DNA of 19,385 nucleotides. It comes from Ga0077536 sp943370145 (GTDB lineage: Bacteria > Pseudomonadota > Gammaproteobacteria > Ga0077536). The first letter of the stretch is position 1; the number at the start of each line of letters is the position of its first letter. Below, piece after piece: positions 1 to 6,854 of this stretch. Under the pieces are notes generated by a model. The model was not told where the DNA came from. It was given only the letters and a program-made list of their open reading frames with translations, and did not search any database. The translations under genes were made by a program, and so were the position numbers. The stretch lies in the NCBI GenBank assembly GCA_943370145.1, contig CALRPY020000077.1, forward strand, positions 1 to 19,385. Reading direction: 5' to 3'.

Positions 1-41
1 CACATTTGGACGCGGGTACCGGGGTGCAGACCTTGATGGGC

Positions 42-85
42 CACCGAGCAACACCGAGAACACCGAGAACACCGAGAACACCGAG
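42..85. repeat. 9-bp tandem repeat (CACCGAGAA)n
   Basis: The unit CACCGAGAA occurs three times in a row from 52 to 78, followed by a partial fourth copy (79-85). It is preceded by a one-base-offset variant (42-50). The unit is the same motif found in the ends of the MITE-like elements at 141-247 and 5325-5443, so this looks like an expanded element end and not a CRISPR or a coding repeat. No open frame with coding character runs through it. Confidence 0.85.
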
Positions 86-140
86 TTTCGAGGGTGCCGA
101 GTCCTTCTTATGACGGGATGCCCTTGCCACGGAACTTGGG

Positions 141-247
141 TTTTGCCACGGAGGGCACGGAGAACGCTCCTTCCCGCAGACACTCGTGGCGTGTTGGCGC
201 ATGGATTCGCGCGCTCTCGCGACATGCAGCTCGGTGTTCTCGGTGGC
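141..247. repeat. MITE-like inverted-repeat element
   Basis: The left arm at 145-162 (GCCACGGAGGGCACGGAG) is an imperfect inverted match of the right arm at 230-247 (CTCGGTGTTCTCGGTGGC), 14 of 18 positions by eye. The interior of about 65 bp has no recognisable gene. Elements with 'CCACGGAGnnCACGGAG' ends are scattered through intergenic space in many bacterial genomes. I infer a non-autonomous repeat. A related element is at 5325-5443 and end fragments are at 42-85 and 5161-5190. Confidence 0.6.
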
Positions 248-297
248 CAGCAACAACTTGGACGCGGCAGATGCGCCCGGATGTGATCAAGAGACAG

Positions 298-418
298 CCC
301 GCTCCGGGAGAGGTCGACGCCGAGGGCGGGGGGTGAGGGTCGCCTGAGCCGGCGCTGCGCCATCCTGAAACGACCCTCACCCGGCCACGGCGCGGCCGGC
401 CTCTCCGGGCGGGAGAGG
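298..418. repeat. Inverted-repeat intergenic element with internal hairpin
   Basis: The arm at 298-342 (starts CCCGCTCCGGGAGAGGTCG, ends GGGTGAGGGTCG) is an imperfect reverse complement of 371-413 (starts CGACCCTCACCCGGCC). The right side also contains its own hairpin, CCTCTCC (400-406) with GGAGAGG (412-418). A 17-bp piece of the right end (409-425) recurs exactly at 17992-18008, which shows a dispersed family. It contains no gene. It could fold as a structured RNA, but the recurrence favours a MITE-like repeat. Confidence 0.6.
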
Positions 419-425
419 CGAAGAT

Positions 426-564
426 CCGGGTCTGGGGGCGGGCGTTCGCGGAACGTTTCAGCCGGCACAATGGAAAATGTTAAGTTCGCCCGGAGCCGTT
501 CAATCCCGCATCCCGGCTTTCGAGGTATCTGACGCATGCTCTCTCACGACGAAAGCGCCGGTCG
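426..564 (+). other. Leader region of the acyl-CoA carboxylase gene
   Basis: This 139-bp stretch lies between the last repeat element and the carboxylase start codon. It holds a locally AT-richer patch (about 455-490) that could contain the promoter, for example a poor extended -10-like TGTTAAGTT at 478-486. No convincing -35 is visible. There is no good Shine-Dalgarno in front of the ATG at 565. Nothing else is recognised in it. Confidence 0.25.
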
Positions 565-3500
565 ATGATCCGGCGCGTGCTCATCGCCAACCGTGGCGAG
601 ATCGCCATCCGCATCGCCCGCACCGCCGCCGATCTCGGCATCGGCACGGTCGCTATCCACGGCAGCGACGACGCGGACGGACTGCATTGCCGACGCGCGG
701 ACCATACCCTTGCCCTTCCCGGGCGCGGCGCGCGGGCCTACCTGGACCAGGACGCGGTGCTGGCAGCGGCGCGCGACGCGGGCTGCGACGCCATCCATCC
801 CGGCTACGGCTTCCTCGCCGAGCGCGCGGACTTCGCCGCGCGCGTGGTCGACGCGGGCCTCACGTGGGTGGGGCCCACGCCCGCGCAACTCGAACTCTTC
901 GGCGACAAGATCGCCGCGCGCGCCCTCGCGGCGCGCTGCGACGTGCCGGTGCTGGAAGGCTCGACCGCAGTCACGAGCGCGGACGACGTCGCCGCCTTCG
1001 CCGCGACACTGGGCGCGGGTGCGACGATTGTCATCAAGGCGGCCGCCGGCGGCGGTGGCCGGGGGATGCAGGTGCTGGCGCCGGACGTCGACGTCACGGC
1101 CGCGCTCACGCGCTGTGCGGACGAGGCGCGCGGCGCCTTCGGCGACGGCACCCTGTACGCGGAGCGCTTCGTCGCCGCCGCGCGGCATGTCGAAGTGCAG
1201 GTCCTCGGTGACGGCCGCGGCGGGGTGGTCCACCTGTGGGAGCGCGACTGCAGCCTGCAGCGGCGGCACCAGAAACTGATCGAGATCGCGCCGGCGCCCG
1301 CCCTGCCCGCGAGCCTGCGCAGCCGGTTGCTCGATGCCGCCTGCCGGATGGCGCGCGCCGTCGACTATCGCGGGCTCGGCACCTTCGAGTTCCTCGTCGA
1401 CGTCGGCGCGCACGCCTGCTGGTTCATCGAGGCCAATCCGCGCCTGCAGGTCGAGCACACGGTCACCGAGGAAGTGCTGGGGCTCGACCTCGTCGCGCTG
1501 CAGTTCCGCGTGGCCGGCGGGGCGACGCTCGCGGAACTTGGTCTCGACGAGGCGCCACCCGAGCCGCGCGACTGCGCCATCCAGTTGCGCATCAACACGG
1601 AAAGCTTCGGCGCGGACGGCGTCGCGAAGCCCGCCGGCGGCACCGTCGAGCGCTTCGAGATGCCGGGCGGCCCGGGCATCCGCGTGGACAGCGCGGCCTA
1701 CGCGGGCTACGTGCTGAATCCGAATTTCGATCCGATGATCGCGAAACTCATCGTGCGCGCGCCGGGTCTCGACTTCGCGGCGCTGGCCCGCCGCGCGGAC
1801 CGCGCCGCTGCCGAGTGCCGCATCGAGGGCGTCGACACCAACCTGCCGCTGGCGCGCGCGATCCTGCGCGACCCGCGCGTCCAGGCCGGCGCGCTGACGA
1901 CGCGCTTCGTGGAGCAGGCCGCGGCAGAGCTGTTCACGGCCGCGGCTGCGCTTACGCCGCCGCGGCTCACCCCGACGCGCACACCCGAGGCGAGCAGCCG
2001 GCAACGGGCGGCCCCCCCCGGCAGTGATGCGGTCGTCGCGCCGATGCGCGGCAGCGTGGTCAGCGTCGAGGTCGACGTCGGCAGCCGCGTCGCGCGTGGT
2101 ACGCCGGTCGCGACGCTCGAGGCGATGAAGATGCATCACGTCGTTGAAGCGTCCGTGTCCGGCATCGTCACCGGCATCGCGGCCGCGCCGGGCGAGACGC
2201 TGGGCGAGGGCGAGGCGGTCGTGTTCGTCGCGGCGGACGGCAGCGCGGACTCGGCAGGCCCGGGTTCGCGCGCAATCGATCTCGATGCACCCCGCGCGGA
2301 TCTCGACGAGGTCGTCGCCCGCCATGCGCTGACGCTCGACGCGAGCCGCCCGGAGGCGGTCGCGAAGCGGCGGGGGACCGGCAGCCGCACGGCGCGCGAG
2401 AATGTCGAGGATCTCTGCGATCCGGGCAGCTTCGTCGAGTACGGCGCGCTGATCGTCGCCGCGCAACGTCGCCGGCGCAGCCTCGACGACCTCCAGCGCA
2501 ACACACCGGCCGACGGCATGGTCGGTGGCATCGGCACCGTGAACACCGCGCACTTCGGGGACGAGGCCGCGCGCTGCCTGGTGCTCGCCTACGACTACAC
2601 CGTGCTCGCCGGCACGCAGGGCGTGTTCAACCACAAGAAGAAGGACCGCCTGTTCGAGCTCGCACAACAGTGGGCGCTGCCGGTCGTGTTCTACACGGAG
2701 GGCGGCGGCGGCCGGCCGGGCGACGTCGATGTCGACGACATCATCAGCGCCTGGCTCGATCTGCCGACCTTCTCGACCTGGCCGCAACTGTCCGGCGTCG
2801 CGCCGCGCATCGCGGTCAATTCGGGCCGCTGCTTCGCGGGCAACGCGGTAATCTTCGGCTGCGCCGACATCACGATTGCGACCGCGAACTCGAACATCGG
2901 CCTCGCCGGGCCCGCGATGATCGAGGGCGGTGGGCTCGGACGCTTCACGCCGGAGGAAATCGGCCCCATCGACGTGCAGACCGCGAACGGCGTCGTCGAC
3001 CTCGCGGTGCGCGACGAAGCGGAAGCGACGGCGGCGACCCGCCGCCTGCTCGGTTATTTCCAGGGCCGGGTGCGGGACTGGAACTGCGCCGATCAGCGCG
3101 TGTTGCGCCACCTGGTTCCGGAAAACCGCCTGCGCGTCTACGACGTGCGCGCCGTGATCGAGCATCTCGCCGACACGGATTCGGTCGTCGAACTGCGCCG
3201 GGACTACGGCGTCGGCATCGTCACCGCGTTCCTGCGCATCGAGGGCCAGGCCTTCGGTCTCATCGCCAACGACCCACGTCATCTGGGCGGCGCGATCGAC
3301 GGCCCCGGCGCGGAGAAGGCCGCGCGCTTCCTGCAGCTGTGCGACGCCTATGGCCTGCCGGTGGTGTCGCTGTGCGACACCCCGGGTTTCATGGTCGGCC
3401 CCGACAGCGAGAAGACCGCCGCCGTGCGCCGCGGCTCGCGCCTGCTCATCGTGAGCGCCAACCTCACGGTGCCGCTGTTCACGATCGTGCTGCGCAAGGG

Positions 3501-3843
3501 CTATGGCCTCGGCGCGCAGGCGATGTGCGGCGGGAGCTTCCATCGACCGTTCTTCACGATTTCGTGGCCCACCGGCGAATTCGGCCCGATGGGCCTCGAA
3601 GGCGCGGTGCAGCTGGGCTTTCGCAAGGAACTCGACGCCGAGACCGACCCGCACGCGAAACAGGCGCTCTACGAACGCCTGCTCGCGAAGATGTACGCCG
3701 ACGGCAAGGCCGTGAACGTCGCGTCGCAGATGGAGATCGACGCCGTGATCGATCCCGCGGAGACCCGCGCGTGGCTCGTGCGGGGCCTCAAGAGCGCGGG
3801 CCCGATCCGTCGCACCGCGCGGAGCTTCGTCGACGTGTGGTGA
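565..3843 (+). CDS. Single-chain biotin-dependent acyl-CoA carboxylase (BC-BCCP-CT fusion)
   Basis: The predicted protein has 1092 residues and all three activities of a biotin carboxylase on one chain. Residues 1 to about 440 form the biotin carboxylase (MIRRVLIANRGEIAIR start, glycine-rich ATP loop AAAGGGGRGM, and EANPRLQVEHTVTE). Residues about 488-555 form the biotin carrier domain with EAMKM, so Lys522 is the expected biotinylation site. Residues about 575-1092 form an N plus C carboxyltransferase of the PccB/MccB/AccD type. It should carboxylate a CoA thioester in the cytosol using ATP and bicarbonate. The layout resembles the single-chain long-chain acyl-CoA carboxylases, but the substrate (acetyl-, propionyl- or longer acyl-CoA) cannot be read from sequence. 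ATG 565 fits the family N terminus exactly. It is monocistronic and converges on the ATPase gene downstream. Confidence 0.93.
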   Translation: MIRRVLIANRGEIAIRIARTAADLGIGTVAIHGSDDADGLHCRRADHTLALPGRGARAYLDQDAVLAAARDAGCDAIHPGYGFLAERADFAARVVDAGLTWVGPTPAQLELFGDKIAARALAARCDVPVLEGSTAVTSADDVAAFAATLGAGATIVIKAAAGGGGRGMQVLAPDVDVTAALTRCADEARGAFGDGTLYAERFVAAARHVEVQVLGDGRGGVVHLWERDCSLQRRHQKLIEIAPAPALPASLRSRLLDAACRMARAVDYRGLGTFEFLVDVGAHACWFIEANPRLQVEHTVTEEVLGLDLVALQFRVAGGATLAELGLDEAPPEPRDCAIQLRINTESFGADGVAKPAGGTVERFEMPGGPGIRVDSAAYAGYVLNPNFDPMIAKLIVRAPGLDFAALARRADRAAAECRIEGVDTNLPLARAILRDPRVQAGALTTRFVEQAAAELFTAAAALTPPRLTPTRTPEASSRQRAAPPGSDAVVAPMRGSVVSVEVDVGSRVARGTPVATLEAMKMHHVVEASVSGIVTGIAAAPGETLGEGEAVVFVAADGSADSAGPGSRAIDLDAPRADLDEVVARHALTLDASRPEAVAKRRGTGSRTARENVEDLCDPGSFVEYGALIVAAQRRRRSLDDLQRNTPADGMVGGIGTVNTAHFGDEAARCLVLAYDYTVLAGTQGVFNHKKKDRLFELAQQWALPVVFYTEGGGGRPGDVDVDDIISAWLDLPTFSTWPQLSGVAPRIAVNSGRCFAGNAVIFGCADITIATANSNIGLAGPAMIEGGGLGRFTPEEIGPIDVQTANGVVDLAVRDEAEATAATRRLLGYFQGRVRDWNCADQRVLRHLVPENRLRVYDVRAVIEHLADTDSVVELRRDYGVGIVTAFLRIEGQAFGLIANDPRHLGGAIDGPGAEKAARFLQLCDAYGLPVVSLCDTPGFMVGPDSEKTAAVRRGSRLLIVSANLTVPLFTIVLRKGYGLGAQAMCGGSFHRPFFTISWPTGEFGPMGLEGAVQLGFRKELDAETDPHAKQALYERLLAKMYADGKAVNVASQMEIDAVIDPAETRAWLVRGLKSAGPIRRTARSFVDVW

Positions 3844-3901
3844 ACTTCGCCGCTCCAGCGCGCGGGAGCGGCGAGGAACCCGGCCCCGGTCGTCACCTGC
3901 G

Positions 3902-3942
3902 GGAGAAAAGGTGTCAGATTTGAAATCTGACACCTGTTCTCC
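3902..3942. repeat. Palindromic repeat, copy 1 (possible bidirectional terminator)
   Basis: The core is GGTGTCAGATTT, one central base, and its exact complement (3910-3934). Outer arms GGAGAA and TTCTCC extend the palindrome to 41 bp with one mismatch pair. It lies between two convergent genes (carboxylase + and ATPase -), so a role as a bidirectional transcription stop is plausible. It is one of four copies in the window. Sequence symmetry and recurrence are seen directly; function is inferred. Confidence 0.8.
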
Positions 3943-4108
3943 GGCACCGCCGCGACAGTGGGTGCCGGCACGCACACCGAATTCCGGTGTTCTGGTGGCC
4001 GGTACGAACACGAACGCCCACGCCAGATTTGCGCAGGCCGCGCGAGGGGCTCATCCCTCCAGCATCCGCTCCATGCACGCGAGAAACCCGGCCCCGGTCG
4101 TCGCCTGC

Positions 4109-4151
4109 CGGAGAACAGGTGTCAGATTTGAAATCTGACACCTGTTCTCCG
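4109..4151. repeat. Palindromic repeat, copy 2 (perfect 21-bp arms)
   Basis: This is the most perfect copy of the family: 21-bp arms (CGGAGAACAGGTGTCAGATTT would pair with 4131-4151) around a single central G at 4130, with no mismatch. It lies in the second unit of the tandem duplication next to the 3' end of the ATPase gene. The flawless symmetry suggests recent spread, gene conversion between arms, or selection for the structure. Confidence 0.85.
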
Positions 4152-4224
4152 TCACCGCCGCGCCAGTGGGCGCCGGTACGAACACGATTGCCCGTGCCAG
4201 ATTCGCGCAGGCCGCGCGAGGGGC

Positions 4225-5073
4225 TCATCCCTCCAGCATCCGCTCCATGCACGCGAGGAAACCGGCCTCGGTCGTCGCCTGCGCGAGCACGTCGGCACGA
4301 ATGGTGTAGCCGTAATCCCGCGCGATGGCCTCGTAGCGAGGGATGCGCGCGGCGAACAGGCGCGGGAACATCCACAGCACGAAGTCGTCCGGACGGATCT
4401 CGCGGATTTCGCGCAGATCGCGCAGGCGCATGAATTCGGCAAGTTCGGCGTCGAGGAATTCGGGGCGATAGTAGAGCGGCTTCGGATCCGCCTCGGCCCG
4501 GCGCAGCAGTTCGCGCCCGTTCTCCGCCGTCGCCTCGATGTAGACGATCAGCGTATGGGCGGCCAGCACCTCCATGACTTCCGGGTCGTCGAGCTCGCAC
4601 AGGCTGCCCGCGGAGTCGTTGACGAAGTGCCGGTAGCCGTAGACATCGTGCGCCTTGCCGATGAATTCGGGCACGTCGAGCATGGCCGCGACCTCGGCGT
4701 CGCGATAAAGCTGCTGGCGGCGCTTGAACTCGTCGAGGTCGAGCCCACCCTGCGCCGGATCGCCGAGCTTGCCGAGGAAGGTCAGCACCGCGGTCAGGTT
4801 GTCGACCGTGATGTTGTTCGAGATATAGATGGAATCCGAGCGCAGCAGGTCGCGCAGGAACGGCACCTGCATCGCCTGGCGCTTGATGTTGTCGAGGATC
4901 GGCTCGTTGAGGTAACGCGTGCCGATGCGATAGTCGGCCGAATAGTGGAACCAGTGCGCGTTGCGCAGGCGGCTCGAGAGATACGTCTTGCCGACGCCCG
5001 ACATGCCGACCAGCGTGACGGACTTGCGATCCCAGCGCCGGAATTCATCCGCGGTCATTCTCATGCCGCGCAT
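4225..5073 (-). CDS. Uncharacterised P-loop ATPase / kinase-like protein
   Basis: This is a predicted cytosolic protein of about 282 residues. It has a clear Walker A motif near the N terminus (GMSGVGKT, residues 23-30 from the start used here) followed by SSRL and HYSADYRIG. That layout resembles shikimate- or adenylate-kinase-type P-loop folds. A hydrophobic strand (HTLIVYIEA) may lead to a Walker B region. There is no membrane segment. I do not recognise a named family, and the substrate is unknown. Three in-frame ATGs (5073, 5064, 5058) are close together and none has a good Shine-Dalgarno. The frame continues upstream, but only through MITE sequence, so longer starts are rejected. The gene is alone on its strand, and its last codons are duplicated downstream. 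The product name must stay generic. Confidence 0.8.
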   Translation of the reverse strand: MRGMRMTADEFRRWDRKSVTLVGMSGVGKTYLSSRLRNAHWFHYSADYRIGTRYLNEPILDNIKRQAMQVPFLRDLLRSDSIYISNNITVDNLTAVLTFLGKLGDPAQGGLDLDEFKRRQQLYRDAEVAAMLDVPEFIGKAHDVYGYRHFVNDSAGSLCELDDPEVMEVLAAHTLIVYIEATAENGRELLRRAEADPKPLYYRPEFLDAELAEFMRLRDLREIREIRPDDFVLWMFPRLFAARIPRYEAIARDYGYTIRADVLAQATTEAGFLACMERMLEG

Positions 5074-5089
5074 GCTACCGGGGTGCCAA
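5072..5089 (-). promoter_or_regulatory. Possible sigma-54 (-24/-12) motif before the ATPase gene
   Basis: On the minus strand the sequence TTGGCACCCCGGTAGCAT has GG and GC separated by ten bases, as in the sigma-54 consensus TGGCAC-N5-TTGC, with TAGC in place of TTGC. If used, transcription would start near 5062, leaving ATG 5058 as the first usable start on an almost leaderless mRNA. No enhancer site was found, and the motif abuts the start codon. A chance match is quite possible. Confidence 0.3.
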
Positions 5090-5160
5090 GCGCTTTTGAA
5101 TCGGCGGCGACTGCTTTGCCGGCGAAATGGCTGCGTCCCGTGTCGCCGCCCGGGCGCGGT

Positions 5161-5190
5161 TTTTGCCACCGACAACACAGAGAACACCGG
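5161..5190. repeat. MITE end fragment
   Basis: TTTTGCCACCGACAACACAG followed by AGAACACCGG matches the left ends of the elements at 141 and 5325. No matching right arm follows before the palindrome at 5278, so this is a solo or truncated end. With the palindrome and the element at 5325 it accounts for most of the 409-bp spacer 5074-5482, which has no recognisable gene. Confidence 0.55.
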
Positions 5191-5277
5191 GGAGCGATGG
5201 AGAGACAGGTCTGGACGCGTCGGCCGCGGTGCACTTCAGCGATCTGGCCCCGGGTGGCGCGGCGGCGCGTACCTGGA

Positions 5278-5312
5278 GAAAAGGTGTCAGATTTCAAATC
5301 TGACACCTTTTC
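5278..5312. repeat. Palindromic repeat, copy 3 (terminator-like, A4/T4 flanks)
   Basis: The arms pair for 17 bp around a central C at 5295. The core is the same GGTGTCAGATTT as the other copies, flanked by AAAA on the left and TTTT on the right. It therefore resembles an intrinsic terminator on either strand. It lies downstream of the kinase-regulator pair (minus strand, ending at 5483) and upstream of the ATPase gene, where it could separate the two transcription units. Termination is inferred. Confidence 0.75.
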
Positions 5313-5324
5313 CGCAACCGCATG

Positions 5325-5443
5325 GTTTCACCACGGAGAATTCGGAGAAATCGGATGGGGAGAGTGTCGCCGCAGCGGCAGTGTCCAGCGGCAAGCGCGC
5401 ATCCACTCACTCCCGCTCGGTGTTCTCCGTGTTCGGTGGCAAG
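5325..5443. repeat. MITE-like inverted-repeat element
   Basis: The left end TTTCACCACGGAGAATTCGG (5325-5344) is an imperfect inverted match of the right end CTCGGTGTTCTCCGTGTTCG followed by GTGGCAA (5417-5442). The interior shows no gene. It belongs to the same family as 141-247. It lies directly beside palindrome copy 3, so the spacer is a composite of two repeat families. Confidence 0.6.
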
Positions 5444-5482
5444 ACAATCGGCGCGCCATGGAGGGCGCGGTTCAATCCGCAG

Positions 5483-6853
5483 TCACTGCGACAGGCCCAG
5501 CTTCTTGAGCTTGTACCACAGCGTGCGTTCACTGATCTCGAGCACCCGGGCGGCCTTCGCCTTGTTGCCGCCGGCCAGATCGAGGGCCTGCAGGATCAGG
5601 CGCTTCTCGAGTTCGTCGACCCGCGGCTGCAGGCGGAGATCGGCGTGGTCGGCGACGGCCTCCCCGGCCGGGCTCGCCGCCGGCTCGGGCGTCCCGAGTT
5701 CGCGCGCGAGCACCGCCTCGACAGCCGTCGCCGGGCTCAGCAGGGTCACGCGCGCCATCAGGTTCTCGAGTTCGCGCACGTTGCCGGGCCACGCATGCGC
5801 ACACAGCTGGCGCCGTGCGAGGTCGCCCAGCACGGGCCTCGGCTTGCCCTGCTTGCGTGAATGCGCGTCGAGGAAGTGCTCCGCGAGCAGCACGATGTCG
5901 TCGCCGCGCTCGCGCAAGGGGGGCACGTCGATACGAAAGCCGTTCAGGCGGTAGTAGACGTCCTCGCGCAGCTTGCGCCCGGCGATGGCCGCCTTGGGGT
6001 CGCGATTGGTGGCGGCAATCACTCGGGTGTCGAGCGCGATCGACCGGTTGCTGCCGATGCGCTCGATCGAACGTTCCTGCAGCACGCGCAGCAGCCGGGT
6101 CTGCAGCTCGACCGGCATCTCGGTGACCTCGTCGAGGAAGAGCGTGCCGCCGTCGGCGATCTCGAACTTGCCGACGCGCTCCGCCTGCGCTCCCGTGAAC
6201 GCGCCGCGCACGTGCCCGAAGAGCTCGCTCTCGAGCAGGGTCTCCGGAATGCCCGCGCAGTTGATCGGCACGAACAGGCCGGCACGTCCGGAAGCCTCGT
6301 GGATGGCGCGCGCGACCAGCTCCTTGCCGGTTCCCGTCTCGCCCGCGACGAGCACGCTGACGTCGCTGCCCGCGACCTGCTCGATCAGCGAGTACAGCTC
6401 GCGCATCGGCGGGCTGCGTCCGATGAAGTGGTGCCAGTCCTCGGCGAGCGCCGCGCGCAGGAAGCGGTTCTCGCGCTGGATGTGGCCCAGGGACAGCGCA
6501 CGCCGCACCGCGAGCTCGACGGTCTCGACCTCGAAGGGCCGCATGATGTAGTCGACCGCGCCGTACTTCATCGCGGCGACCGCGCTCTCGACGGTGCTGT
6601 GGGCGGTGATCACGATGACCGGCATGGTGTGGCCGCTCTCGTGCAGCGCTTTCACGAGCGCGATGCCATCCATCACCGGCATGCGCATGTCGGTGATGAC
6701 GAGATCGACCGACTCGCGGGCGATCACGTCCAGCGCTTCGCGGCCATTGCCCGCCCGCACGACGTCGAGCCCCATCTCGCGCAGCATGATCTCGAGGATG
6801 CGCTGCATCTTCACTTCGTCGTCGACCACCAGCACGTTGTAGCGGGTACTCAT
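5483..6853 (-). CDS. Sigma-54-dependent response regulator (NtrC/AtoC type)
   Basis: The predicted protein has 456 residues. A receiver domain (residues 1 to about 120) has the acidic pair DDE (11-13) and Asp55 (TDMRMP) as phosphoacceptor. The usual Lys before Pro-Phe is Arg105 (MRPF). The AAA+ sigma-54 activator domain (about 143-375) has Walker A GETGTGKE (171-178), the sigma-54 contact loop GAFTGA (217-222) and Walker B GGTLFLDE (235-242). A C-terminal Fis-type helix-turn-helix ends in ERTLWYKLKKLGL. When phosphorylated it should open sigma-54 promoters, and a good candidate lies at 8706-8722. The start is ATG 6853, one base past the kinase stop; GTG 6862 would overlap the kinase by 8 nt and cannot be excluded. 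The two genes are clearly one operon. Confidence 0.95.
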   Translation of the reverse strand: MSTRYNVLVVDDEVKMQRILEIMLREMGLDVVRAGNGREALDVIARESVDLVITDMRMPVMDGIALVKALHESGHTMPVIVITAHSTVESAVAAMKYGAVDYIMRPFEVETVELAVRRALSLGHIQRENRFLRAALAEDWHHFIGRSPPMRELYSLIEQVAGSDVSVLVAGETGTGKELVARAIHEASGRAGLFVPINCAGIPETLLESELFGHVRGAFTGAQAERVGKFEIADGGTLFLDEVTEMPVELQTRLLRVLQERSIERIGSNRSIALDTRVIAATNRDPKAAIAGRKLREDVYYRLNGFRIDVPPLRERGDDIVLLAEHFLDAHSRKQGKPRPVLGDLARRQLCAHAWPGNVRELENLMARVTLLSPATAVEAVLARELGTPEPAASPAGEAVADHADLRLQPRVDELEKRLILQALDLAGGNKAKAARVLEISERTLWYKLKKLGLSQ

Positions 6854-6854
6854 G

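Larger units (their letters stand above)
3871..4252. repeat. Tandem duplication carrying the 3' tail of the ATPase gene plus a palindrome
   Basis: Two direct units fill the space between the convergent genes: 3871-4078 (208 bp) and 4079-4252 (174 bp). Each begins GCGAG(A/G)AACCCGGCCCCGG, carries one palindrome, and ends with the segment AGGGGCTCATCCCTCCAGCA... GCAC. The start of a third unit (4253 to about 4285) is inside the ATPase gene itself. The size difference is a 34-bp insertion in unit 1, itself an imperfect local repeat (around GCCGGCACGCACACC / GCCGGTACGAACACG). Unit 1's right end plus unit 2's left end re-encode the last residues of the ATPase on the minus strand (TTGAGFLACMERMLEG-stop). 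The whole 381-bp intergenic region is explained by this structure. Confidence 0.85.

Noticed and set aside
42..85. Possible CRISPR-like array
   Set aside because: Units are 9 bp and directly adjacent with no spacers, and no cas gene is present.
94..336. Small open frame of 80 codons near the window start
   Set aside because: It crosses two repeat elements, has no ribosome binding site and no coding character.
544..4011. Open frame of 1155 codons on the minus strand opposite the carboxylase gene
   Set aside because: It is composed of Arg/Ala/His/Asp/Gln-rich sequence without domains and is the antisense shadow of a well-supported carboxylase. It is a common artefact in GC-rich DNA.
5074..5187. 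N-terminal extension of the ATPase gene
   Set aside because: The extra codons translate the MITE end fragment (MFSVLSVAKT...) and are not expected to be part of the protein.
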